Shown: positions 9,627 through 20,117 of the stretch, one piece after another
Layout: every line of letters begins with the position of its first letter
How positions within the stretch are numbered: position 1 is the first letter of the stretch
Assembly (NCBI GenBank): GCA_029339505.1
Contig: JAQISU010000345.1
Coordinates: forward strand, 2,193,501 to 2,257,500
Direction: 5' to 3'
DNA: 64,000 nucleotides
Source: Unio delphinus
Taxonomy: Eukaryota; Mollusca; Bivalvia; Unionida; Unionidae
Position numbers and translations under genes: made by a program
Notes under the pieces: model-generated
What the model was told of the DNA's origin: nothing
Databases searched by the model: none
The model's input: only the letters and a program-made list of their open reading frames with translations

Positions 9627-10184
9627 CAGATTCTCGTATTAAATGATATTGTGCTGGTTGATATCAATGTCGTTGAAGATGCATTGCGTGCTAATAAATC
9701 CCCATGGACGCTAGGTTATGCAGCAACAATACACTCTTCACAGGGATTGACTATATCGGATACAACTGTTTGGATAGTAGATAATCGCATAGAATGGTCG
9801 AATTTAGTCTATCTCGCAGTGTCTAGAGTACGAAAAATAAATCAACTTCGAAGAATTGTCCTGACAGAGTCAGGCGATGATGAAATCATTAGCAATGATA
9901 ATGACACCACAATAGATGATATTATTGATAAAAAACTCTCCGGTTACAAACAACAAGACAAAAAAAAACAACGAGAATTTGATATTGATGCTGAATTAAT
10001 AATTACTCTGAAGCAACAACAGAATAATCACTGCGCGAGTTGCAATTGTATAATGCGTTGGCAGTATTCGGATAAGGATCCTCGCCAATTCACCGTAGAC
10101 AGAAAAAATAACAATCCCGGTCATGTCAGAAATAATGTGATGTTGACTTGTCTTGAGTGCAATAGACGCAAGGGTGCTAGTTAA
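9627..10184 (+). CDS. C-terminal part of the same protein: helicase motifs V/VI plus HNH nuclease
   Basis: The same reading frame as the gene above, resumed directly after the TGA; the first ATG-like start would be near 9651. It holds the SF1 motif YAATIHSSQGLTISD and LVYLAVSRVR, which the upstream part lacks, then an acidic linker. An HNH-type zinc nuclease domain comes last: CASCNCIMRW, FTVDRKNNNPGHVRNN, TCLECNRRKG. The HNH core has Asp-Arg where many families have Asp-His. The upstream and downstream parts together would be about 1,160 residues. The stop TAA at 10182-10184 overlaps the convergent integrase stop by 8 bp. Confidence 0.7.
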   Translation, partial: QILVLNDIVLVDINVVEDALRANKSPWTLGYAATIHSSQGLTISDTTVWIVDNRIEWSNLVYLAVSRVRKINQLRRIVLTESGDDEIISNDNDTTIDDIIDKKLSGYKQQDKKKQREFDIDAELIITLKQQQNNHCASCNCIMRWQYSDKDPRQFTVDRKNNNPGHVRNNVMLTCLECNRRKGAS

Positions 10185-11130
10185 GCCCATGTGGTGGTAA
10201 TTGAGTATCCTCAGGTATCACTTGTAATTGTTGTCTAGTAAAACCCCGTTGAGGGGCAGTTGAATCCAGTTTATAGATTGGAGGTCTACCCGTAGATCGT
10301 GTTATACTAGATATCTTATGTGCAGTAACACTCCAAATAGGATCAGTAGCCCTTTTTGTGCCACCCTCAAGCTCTCCTGGTTCGTATAAGTACCTCACAA
10401 TGACATTACTACCAAGAATTGGTTGGGAAACGCTAAAATCTTTTTGAATTTCCATTTCAGGTATTGACTTCTTTTTAATCGCATTGATAGGTTTCATGTT
10501 GATGGTTCTAGTAATCTCGTTATTCAGTGCAGTAATCACAGCTGGTAACCTTTTAACCCATTCACGGGATCTTTTTTCTTGGATGAATTCTTTTGCGTAT
10601 TGATATCCAAATAACCGCTCAGCAAGGGTTTTATTAAATCGTTCTACAATGGCCTGATCACGATGAAGTGCAGTATGCCCTCGTCTGATAGCGACATTGT
10701 GATATTTCATTGTAGATAACACTGCACCCTGAAATTCCTTGCCCGGGTCAACTTGTAACAGATTTGGCCAGTGCAGAGGACTCCTTCGATAAATCCTTTC
10801 AAATGCAGAAGCCACTTCAGTGGCTGATTTTGTTTTTAACGGTTCTGCTTCTTTGTATCGACTTGCAATATCAACTACGGTTAATGCGTATTTGTAACCA
10901 CGATCATGTGGCAGAAATAATAGATCAGCCTGATGAACTTCATTGGGTCCGGTCACATCAAAATGCGAGAAATTGATTTGTTTAGGCGGTGGTAGATAAA
11001 TTTGCCATATTGCCTGTTTGGATAACCAATGAGCCGCAGTGGTTTTTTTCACTTTCGCAGTACTAGCGAGTTTATGGATTGCTGATTTACCCCTCCAGTA
11101 TCCTCTTGGGGAATAATAAATAGATTCCAT
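10177..11130 (-). CDS. DDE integrase (rve type) of element A
   Basis: 317 residues, ATG at 11128-11130. The catalytic triad is readable: Asp69 in HQADLLFL, Asp128 in LQVDPGKEF and Glu163 in AIVERFNKTL, giving the retroviral/Polinton D,D-34-E spacing. A short N-terminal domain opens MESIYYSPRGYWRG. The C-terminal part has GSNVIVRYLYEPGE and a WSVTAHKI segment, an SH3-like arrangement, and no chromodomain, unlike the Polinton integrase at 37618. It would cut and join the element ends into host DNA. It starts 7 bp after the PLA2 frame ends, so the two may share a transcript. Confidence 0.85.
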   Translation of the reverse strand: MESIYYSPRGYWRGKSAIHKLASTAKVKKTTAAHWLSKQAIWQIYLPPPKQINFSHFDVTGPNEVHQADLLFLPHDRGYKYALTVVDIASRYKEAEPLKTKSATEVASAFERIYRRSPLHWPNLLQVDPGKEFQGAVLSTMKYHNVAIRRGHTALHRDQAIVERFNKTLAERLFGYQYAKEFIQEKRSREWVKRLPAVITALNNEITRTINMKPINAIKKKSIPEMEIQKDFSVSQPILGSNVIVRYLYEPGELEGGTKRATDPIWSVTAHKISSITRSTGRPPIYKLDSTAPQRGFTRQQLQVIPEDTQLPPHGLN

Positions 11131-11137
11131 GTTGTTA

Positions 11138-11667
11138 TTAATTACCAGCCCCTAACATCAATTTACTTTTCATAGCCGATTTTATCAAAAAGGAAGCCAA
11201 TTTTTCTTTGAAAGATTTATCAGAAATAGCATTTAACGCATGAATTAATTTCACATCTGCTAGATGCCTGTGCTGCAGATTACTGCTTTTATAAGATACA
11301 TCATGAAGGTGACAGGCCTTATCAATAGCGTTTATTGGTTCCTCACCGGGTCGGGGCTGATTTTGATCATTGAGTCTGATATCAAGTCTTGTTCCCGGTC
11401 CACAGTAGCTATATCCTGAAAGGTGCTTTTCTCCAGGGTATTTTGCCCATGGGGTTCCAGGGAGTTTTGCTAATTTGGCTGCGATATCACCTCCTCTTTT
11501 GTTTTTAAAGGTTCCTTGAGTTCCTTGGGTTTAGAAACAAATCTAAATTTCTTTGTACTACATTGTACGCATTTACCAGAAAGCGCTGATCGGTTATTTT
11601 TAGTTGTAATCGTCGTCAAGTCATCTGTGCCAGTACGCGCCTTACACTTCACGCAATATAGATCCAT
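11138..11667 (-). CDS. Zinc-ribbon plus parvovirus-type phospholipase A2, two frames
   Basis: The first frame (11470-11667, 65 codons) has two CxxC pairs, LYCVKCK and GKCVQCSTKK, a zinc ribbon. The second frame is -1 to it and runs from about 11510 to the stop at 11138-11140. It holds YCGPGTRLDIRL, the calcium loop, then NAIDKACHLHDVSY, the His-Asp catalytic pair of the phospholipase A2 domain found in parvovirus VP1. Such enzymes open endosomal membranes during entry. At the overlap the minus strand has the heptamer TTTAAAA (11503-11509), in the correct phase for a -1 ribosomal slip. The decayed copy at 62386 has the same two-frame arrangement. A plain frameshift mutation remains possible. 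Divergent start to the ATPase gene, 17 bp apart. Confidence 0.75.
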
Positions 11668-11684
11668 AATTTATGTATAGAGAT

Positions 11685-12344
11685 ATGAATATAATTGATT
11701 TTTCAGCGACTAAAACAAGAGAACCAGTGAAGCATCATGCAGCGCTACCAAACTCTATCCGCGCAATTATAATCGGACCATCTGGATCCGGTAAAACGCA
11801 ATTGTTGCTCAATTTAATAATGAGATGGATGAAGTGGGATAAGTTGTATTTAATTGCCCCTAGCGTAGATGATCAACGATGCTATGAAGTGCTAAAAGAT
11901 TTTAATGAAAACGCTTCAGAGATTGCCGCCGAGGATGTTATTGAATTTATAACCGATATTGACGAGGCGCCATCCGTGAATGACCTCGATGGAAGTATCA
12001 ACAATTTAGTTGTATACGACGATGTCATGTTAGATAATCAAAAAAATCCTGCTAGAATATTTTCCAGAGGCAGGCATAAAAACACTGATGTGATCTATGT
12101 CACTCAACGCTACACTCAGATTCCAAAAGTGATTAGAGATAACTGTAATATGCTTGCTGTATTCAACGGCGTTGATACACATACGCTACGAAATATTTGG
12201 CAGACATGGTGCTCCGATATGGACTTCAATCAATTTAGAAATTTCTTTAGTCATGCTCAGTCTACCCCACACGGATTTGTAACAATAAATTTACATGACC
12301 CTCGAACACGATATCGTATCGGACTGGATCAAATATTCGGTTAA
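11685..12344 (+). CDS. FtsK/A32-type DNA packaging ATPase of element A
   Basis: 219 residues from ATG 11685. An in-frame ATG four codons earlier (11673) exists, but the copy at 62368 begins at the equivalent of 11685. Walker A is GPSGSGKTQLL (about residues 31-41) and Walker B is NLVVYDDVML, followed by the RGRHKNTDVIYVTQRY sensor segment typical of A32-like genome-packaging ATPases of Polintons and large DNA viruses. It would pump DNA into preformed capsids. Divergent from the zinc-ribbon/PLA2 gene with 17 bp between starts. It is the last gene before the terminal hairpin. Confidence 0.85.
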   Translation: MNIIDFSATKTREPVKHHAALPNSIRAIIIGPSGSGKTQLLLNLIMRWMKWDKLYLIAPSVDDQRCYEVLKDFNENASEIAAEDVIEFITDIDEAPSVNDLDGSINNLVVYDDVMLDNQKNPARIFSRGRHKNTDVIYVTQRYTQIPKVIRDNCNMLAVFNGVDTHTLRNIWQTWCSDMDFNQFRNFFSHAQSTPHGFVTINLHDPRTRYRIGLDQIFG

Positions 12345-12359
12345 CCCCAACTGAAAGTT

Positions 12360-12524
12360 CTAGCAGCAGAGGGGGCGAGTGACAACGACGTTGCGACGCG
12401 AATGTTTTCAGACAAGGGTCAGAGACTTATTTTTTCGCGAGAAGGGTCCAGTGTTATTTTGGAGGGGGTATAATCAAAAATAAAAACAAAAAAAAGTTGT
12501 CTGATTCGCCCCCTCTGCTGCTAG
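12360..12524. repeat. Inverted-repeat hairpin at the right end of element A
   Basis: Arm 12360-12386 (CTAGCAGCAGAGGGGGCGAG...GACAAC) is inverted at 12496-12524 (GTTGTC...CGCCCCCTCTGCTGCTAG), with about 110 bp between. An inner pair, GACAAGGGTC and GAGAAGGGTCC, are direct-like repeats. A related hairpin sits at the matching place in the copy at 61529-61710. Outside the hairpin the two loci show no similarity by eye, so it marks the element border. Confidence 0.75.
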
Positions 12525-14120
12525 CGAGAAGTAGACACCGAATAAGGACTAAACAACGTTCTTCTATATACATACTAGGTTTTGTCTTTTGTTTCATAAT
12601 AATTGCTATTTATATATCCCTTTGTTACTTTTTAAATGTTAAATAAACATTGCAGGTGGCATATTGTCATGTAAACTAACCCTAAACACACGAAAAGAGT
12701 TAGGTTTACAATTCATGATTTAAAACTATTATCCACACAATATAAATAGATGTAAAATCTAACAACGTAGTCACAAAGTTGTTTTAATTGTCATGTTTGA
12801 TTTCAGCACATCAATATCCTTCATAAATAGCACATTTTTCTTCTGAAGCAGACTACTTCTAAAATATTTTTACCAGTGTTATAGCACTATTGCTCAGATT
12901 GCATCCTTATCATGCATCACATTCCATTCCAGATTGTTGCCTCATCACGCACAATAGGTCTTGACAGATTGTAGCTCCATCATGGAGCATTGGCCTTGAC
13001 AAAATTGTCGCCTCATCACGCATCATAGTCCATGACAGATTACATCATCTGAATAAACTTATAATTATTTCATGAATAATAAATAAGCATGTGTGCTGCA
13101 CGTTAATTGGTATGAAACAAAGTAATGTGAAAGCTTCACTGAGATCACTGGTAAGCAGCAGTTGTCTCCCTTTTATTAATGGACAAGTTGAGAATTGCGT
13201 TTTTTCAAAATTGATCTTTGTCTAGAGCTTTTATCCTGAATAAAAGACGACGGTAAGACGTTTTGGTCACGATCAATTTTCTTGCATATTTCTTTCATGT
13301 TGTACGCAATTTACAATAAACATTATGTCTGTCCTAGCTGATATTGTACTCGGACGTCAGCTGCTTTAAAAGTATATAGACATTAAATTAGACACAACTT
13401 TATTTTAATTCTAACATGCCATTATCTACTTCACGAACCACTGCTGTCTCAGCTCAGCCCTCTTTGTTTCATGTCTCGGGGATGTGAGAAAGCTTTCCAG
13501 TAGCTTCCATTTGATCGGTTATTTTTACCTTGACTTTCATGGGTTCTTCCACTAGTTATACTGTCCGTAAGCTATAGCCCATCATGTGCTGAAAATGGCT
13601 TTCAACCCAGAATTGCAAGAAAAACATCTACTTTTACGAAAACATTTCAGGCAATACAACAAGTCCTGTTTCTGAGAACTTGAGAACGCAGAAGTTTGGT
13701 CACTTTTAACAGGAGTATCCTTCCCCCACCCCGTGCATCAATGTAAATACTGAATGTATCTTAATGGTGAGTATTGTAAACAAACATTGTTACACATTGT
13801 TACACATTGCTACACATTGTTACACATCGTTACACATTGTTACAGTGGAGGAATTTCCATTCGAGTATGCTACCACGCTTTCTTCAAACTATTGTCATTC
13901 AATCAGTCAATGAAATGAAAATACACGTTTCATTAACAGAATGACCCATCTTTTTTCGAATCAAGTAAAGAAAACATAGGCACGTACTCACAAGTGTGAC
14001 GTACGTCAAGGACACTGAAGAAAAGTTAATCAGTTCATGGTTGACAGGTAAACGTGGTCTCAACGTCAAGCACAAGGTTTACTGAAATCTGGGCACTCAA
14101 TTAACCCCATGTATAATCCA
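12525..14120. other. Host DNA without genes; short tandem repeats
   Basis: No ORF above background. About three degenerate copies of a 60-bp unit with GCCTCATCACGCA and CTTGACAGATTG lie at 12895-13040. Six copies of an 11-bp unit (ACACATTGTT) lie at about 13786-13845. Confidence 0.6.
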
Positions 14121-14122
14121 AT

Positions 14123-15085
14123 ATTTGATATAATTAGATAAGTTAAACTTTGTTTCGGTATTAAAGACGAGACAAGCTCAATTTGTCGCTAACAACATTC
14201 AATATTTGATATAATTAGATAAGTAAAACTTTGTTTTGGTATTAAAGACGTGAAAAGTTCATTTTGTCGCTAACAGCATTCAATATTTGATATAATTAGA
14301 TAAGTCAAACTTTGTTTTGGTATTAAAGACGTGAAAAGTTCATTTTGTCGCTAACAGCATTCAATATTTGATATAATTAGATAAGTCAAACTTTGTTTTG
14401 GTATTAAAGACGTGAAAAGTTCATTTTGTCGCTAACAGCATTCAATATTTGATATAATTAGATAAGTCAAACTTTGTTTTGGTATTAAAGATGTGAAAAG
14501 TTCATTTTGTCGCTAACAGCATTCAATATTTGATATAATTAGATAAGTCAAACTTTGTTTTGGTATTAAAGACGTGAAAAGTTCATTTTGTCGCTAACAG
14601 CATTCAATATTTGATATAATTAGATAAGTCAAACTTTGTTTTGGTATTAAAGATGTGAAAAGTTCATTTTGTCGCTAACAGCATTCAATATTTGATATAA
14701 TTAGATACGTCAAACTTTGTTTTGGTATTAAAGACGTGAAAAGTTCATTTTGTCGCTAACAGCATTCAATATTTGATATAATTAGATAAGTCAAACTTTG
14801 TTTTGGTATTAAAGACGTGAAAAGTTCATTTTGTCGCTAACAGCATTCAATATTTGATATAATTAGATAAGTTAAACTTTGTTTTGGTATTAAAGACGTG
14901 AAAAGTTCATTTTGTCGCTAACATCATTCAATATTTGATATAATTAGATCAGTCAAACTTTGTTTTGGTATTAAAGACGTGAAAAGTTCATTTTGTCGCT
15001 AACAGCATTCAATATTTGATATAATTAGATAAGTTAAACTTTGTTTTGGTATTAAAGACGTGAAAAGTTCATTTTGTCGCTAACA
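14123..15085. repeat. 81-bp minisatellite, about 12 copies
   Basis: The unit runs CATTCAATATTTGATATAAT...TTTGTCGCTAACAG with an 81-bp period (for example starts at 14197 and 14278). Copies are nearly identical except at the left end. The array abuts the last exon of the host gene: the stop codon and preceding codons are made from a unit sequence, so on the minus strand the array is the 3' UTR or downstream flank. Confidence 0.9.
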
Positions 15086-15360
15086 GCATTCATCTTTAAA
15101 CGTATAGTACTTTGCTCCTGTATAACTCTGAAGGTCATGGTCATAATTTTTGTCGAACAATTGGCAGATCTTGTTTGTCTCGTGGATGACGAATGACTTG
15201 CAATTCAGGGTTCGACTGCACAGGTCGGCACACTGGATGGAAGAAGCGGTTGACATCACGTTCAGGGTCGAGATGGAGCTGTTTGGTGATTTATCATTGA
15301 TGTTGACTTTGTAAAAGCCCTTGGTTGCAATGCAGCTATCGATCACAGTGTTAGTGGAAA
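15080..15360 (-). CDS. Host gene last exon: PAN/apple-like domain
   Basis: The acceptor is CATCTTCCAG just before 15360 (minus strand) and the exon starts in phase 1. It encodes 92 residues ending KDECC and a TAG at 15080-15082. Cysteine pattern: DSCIATKG, then CADLCSRTLNCKSFV and ICQLFDK, then GAKYYTF, which fits a PAN/apple domain used in secreted adhesion proteins. No full gene can be read locally, but the phase matches the donor of the LamG exon at 51584. The intron between would be about 36 kb and contain the Polinton. Extra exons in between cannot be ruled out. Confidence 0.65.
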
Positions 15361-18300
15361 CTGGAAGATGAAAAACGTATATTTCAAGTTAATATATTAA
15401 TGCAAACATGATCTTTATATAAATAATAAAGATACACTTTGCTAATTAAGGAATACAACCAGACTGCTAGAATGTTTGAGAAAATAAATTATCGACGCAA
15501 TACGATATCTTAACTAAACATTTAATGTAGTTTAAGCAATTAAATATAAACGTTAAGGATCAGTGTTTACTCGATGTGATTTTCTTTAATGGACGACGTC
15601 AGGAATGTAGGTTTATATTACAAAATGTATGAATTAGATTCATCTTCGCATTTAAAAAAATCAAAATGATTAATGGACATACTTTTCACAAGCACTTACT
15701 TAAAGTTCTCGTTCTGCTTATTCATCAAATCTTTTAGAATGATCTGCGATAATACTGCTAAATGTTTTCCACTGTTCTAAAAATGATTGATGTATGGATA
15801 TGTCCCATCAGAATCATCCCTAAAAAGCAATAGAAACATCCCATGCTGCTCTAAAATAGTTCCACATTTCAGTGTTGTATGGTACACACCACTAAGCCAT
15901 AAATCAGTCCAATGGGAGAGGCTTTCAACTTAGTTGCTACTGGTAATATTTATTGAATTAAAACTTGATATGAAACATTCAAAGCATTTTAAGCACTTAT
16001 TTAACTGAACGAATACATGTTTACTTTCAAACGTTCCGTGTAATAAAAGCACTGAAGTAATCAATTCAACAAAGAAATCTCAGAACTAAATGTATAAACA
16101 TGTTTTGGTCGTTACTGAAAATATTGTTTTAGACTCACTGATACATTAGTGAAAGAACATGAGAACACCAGAAGCTTTGATCGATTCTAATGTGTTTGAC
16201 ATACCTTGGACAATTAACAAAAGAAATAACAAAAATAGTCATGCTTTTAGTTAGCCACTATCTTTATCGGAATATGCGCAACACTATATCTTTGAAGCGG
16301 ATACAAGTCTATTTATTTACGATTATGGCCACTTCTTTACAATTGTAATTTGAGACAAGCTATAGAACAATGTATCGATCTCTTTGATTCAGATGCTTAT
16401 CACAAACATGGAAGCTAATCTAATTTGTAACTTTATCAAGCTTTTAATCATTATGATAAACCATACCGAATATCAAACAATATTTTAACCCTAAAAGAGA
16501 AGCTGTAAGCCTAAAAGGAAGTAACAGGACAATATGAGAGTTAATTTATGCTATATTACCGCCTTGAAATAATGTGGCTGGATACAATTTACGTCATCTG
16601 GGAGACTGGTGAGTTTATTTTCTTCTGTAAGTTACCATTTAAACCACTCTTTTATATAGGACAGATGACATATTCCCCTACGCCCACTATCAAATGACTA
16701 ATACTCACTGCTTGTTCTTGTTTGGGCTTTTAGCGCATGATAAGGTACGAAAGCGTTATAAGCCTCTTTGTAAGAAATTGACCATATTTAGACAGATGTC
16801 ACCTTGTTCACGGTTCTTTTTAGGCAATGAATACAATAGTCCAATGAATCCAAAGTCACTACAAAGAGTATATGCCGGTGATTTCTGAAAATTCTTCCAA
16901 AAGTAAGGGACATTACATAAATGGAATTTAAACCCTGTCGCTAATTGCCTGAAACATAATAGGTCACCGAGTATTTAAAAACTGATTAAATTTTGATGGG
17001 TTTGAAGACCATTGTGTCCTCTTATAAAAAACAAATAGAACAGGATACGATGATGAGTGGGTGGAGTTATTCAATTCGACGCGATGATGAATAGGATCAC
17101 TCCAGGTTTCCACTATACGAAGTTCGAATTACGGCAGATCGTAAATCGCTAATTGTTTCCATCGGTTTTACATACATTTTGTTGACTTTATAATTCTCAT
17201 ACAAAGGGTTGTAAGAAATAGATATAACCATTTTTGACAACTGTATGGGGATATAATTGTCTCAGTTTTTACATGGCATGCTGTATTGGACGAGTCCCGA
17301 TGGTGCGAATACAATATTAAAATATACATGAATGTACAATAGTTTCTCAATGCATTTCGAAAAGTATAGATATATATGATGTAATCCACAGCACTTTATT
17401 TAAAGAATGTTGAAGTGCATTTTTTGGCGATGTTAGATGATCGTCTGCCCCTAAGTGACCAATGTCCTGATCGTCTGCCCCTAAGTGACCAATGAGCATT
17501 CCAACAGGTATTTTCGCACTAACTGAGGAAACAAAATCCCCTCAGCATTCTTTACGTCCGTAGAATGATTCATTATCACACAGCCAAGCTGCCCAGGTCA
17601 ATTGTCTTTTAACATGACATACCATCTAAACAATAGAAAAATATTGCAGAGAAGTTTGAAATCTGTCGAGAGATAAATGAAATGAAAAAAGTTTAAATAC
17701 GTGGAATAATGATGATCAAAATAAGTTGTTAAGCCATAGTCCTGAACGAAACAGACGGCTAAACGATGTGACATACCGACGAACTAGATGACTTAACTTT
17801 ATGTAACACTTACAACGATTCTAGAAATGTAAACGTTGTTACCTTATCCTAAACCTATATTAACGCTACAATGACTAAATACCATGTAAATAATTGGAAA
17901 GTAGGTACCGATTTCAGGCTATTCAAACAAAATGGTTTCTTTAGTTTTTCTTTACATATTTGCATGATAGTTAAAAATGGTATATCATGGACTATTTATC
18001 GTTATTTTAAACCCAAATCTTATTTTCATAAACATATGTTCTTGTACATCTAGCCAGATGTTTATATGCCAAACAAACAAATTTGGAACCAATCAGAATA
18101 CGACGTGATACTAATGAGGAGTATTAATTAAATTTAGTTACGAGTTTCCTTATTTTGCCCCGTTTAGAAAAAATAAACATCAGCAAACTCAATCAGTTAG
18201 TTTAAAGAATATTTTATTAAATTAAAAATTCGATTTTACTATGTAACTCTCTTAAAGCCGATCTGGCGTTATAACATTTTATCTTTGTTTATATGTTGCT

Positions 18301-19147
18301 GTTTATAACGCACAACGGCGTCGTTGCATTCCAATTTCATACAGAATTCTTGTTAATGAATTAACATTCATGTAAAGTGTAAAATCTTTTTGGGGGATTT
18401 AATTTTGGTGTTTTAAGCCAAAGATACAGTGAACGAGATTTAAAGGGAGAGATAAACCATATTATGTATTCCGCACTTCGTAGAATTTACTAGATCTTTT
18501 GTCAGTCCCATGTATTGCAATAAAAATGTTCTACTGGATCCGAATGGCCGTAGATACTCTTTGACGTAATTAACATGTCATTAAAACATGGTTATGTCAA
18601 TCAATGCACATGTACATTATCATTACAGTGGTACCGACTTTGAAATTAATATAGCTTGTTAGAGTATTGTCAGAAATATAATCCTTGAAATTGGTCAAAA
18701 ATATCATATACTGGATAAGCCAAAGAATCAATCATATCCGCCATCTGATAGAGAGAACATGGAAACATCAACTTGAAATCAATATTGTTGATTCCATATA
18801 ACTAACAGAGAGAGCATGAAAAACCAACTTGAAATCAGTCTTGTTGATCCACATATAACTAACAGGATTATTGCAAATGCAGACATTTTCACGGTGGGAC
18901 CCTGACATTTATGATATTCGAATGGCGTATACAAATCATGCAAATTAAAAAATCAACGAAAAAAATGAAAGTCAAAAAAAAAGATATTATAACACTTGAA
19001 TGAAAAAAGGGGCGCAGTCTAGGATATAAAATATCATCCAGAAATTTCCAAGTGATAAAAGCCGTGCAAAACATGCATAGTTATTGTTTGCAACATTTTT
19101 ATGTAAAAGAGAAACATTTATAATTCAGCATGAAAATATAATCATCA

Positions 19148-19232
19148 AACATACATACATACATACATACATACATACATACATACATACATACATACAT
19201 ACAAGATACATACATACATACATACATACATA
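19148..19232. repeat. (CATA)n microsatellite
   Basis: About 20 tandem CATA units with one interruption (AAGATA) near 19203. Confidence 0.95.
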
Positions 19233-20049
19233 CGTTACCAGCTGTATGAATATAATTAACTTCCATATAGACAACATAGATGCTGCCTGTAAGTTATTGC
19301 ATAGATCAACATCGAAGAATACTCCAAGAAATATGCAGCTATGTATCTGGTTATTTGGTTCTTAGGAAAATCAAACTAATAACACAGACCTGTATCTGTC
19401 TGTACATTATGCGACGTTTGCTCTGGGTCTATTTTTTTTGCTTCAAACTGGATCATAATTATAGGTGAGTGTTTACACAATATCCACAAGAAACAGAGAC
19501 ACTATTACTAAAGAAAATTCTTCACGAATACTCATTACAAACATCGAAGAAAAATCCCCAAGTAAAAAGATTAAATAACAAGAACACTAAAAAGAGAACA
19601 ACGAAACGAAGGAAATAGAACTTTGTCACAGATTTATATTTCTAGCATGAACATGTTATGTTTTATCTGTCGAACAATTTCTGTTGTAATAGGGGTAATG
19701 TATTGTTTAGATTTAACATAACTAGAGAGCTTCACAAATACAAAATTGTAGTTTGTTTCATTGGGCAATCATTCAGTCTATCGACCGATTAAAAATACTA
19801 ATTACCTACCTTATGCAAATATTCTTTAGATTGTATTCACAACATACTATTCAAGTCTATTTTTTATTTAAACTGGTTTAAAAATGTATCAATGAGAGAA
19901 GAACTTGAATTTAATGTGGTTAAAAACGGAGTGTGGTTACTGTTTCGATATCTCCTGTAATACTTTATATTTTTTATTCATGAAAACAATCTGATTTTTC
20001 TTTTCCATTAATTAATTCATTCTTGTTAGGACACCCACCCCCCATCTCC

Positions 20050-20052
<3 letters not shown>

Positions 20053-20114
<62 letters not shown>
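20053..20114. repeat. (TC)n microsatellite
   Basis: About 30 uninterrupted TC units; followed by unique DNA. Confidence 0.95.

Positions 20115-20117
<3 letters not shown>

Noticed and set aside
14123..15085. Regular repeats resembling a CRISPR array (also 24312-24812, 25247-25575, 44725-45165, 50686-51085, 53500-54025)
   Set aside because: Units are head-to-tail without unique spacers, and the DNA is eukaryotic; these are minisatellites.
16694..16888. Small host frames (also 17168, 17871, 47380, 54461, 58215)
   Set aside because: Under 90 codons, no domain, no splice context; consistent with chance in AT-rich DNA.
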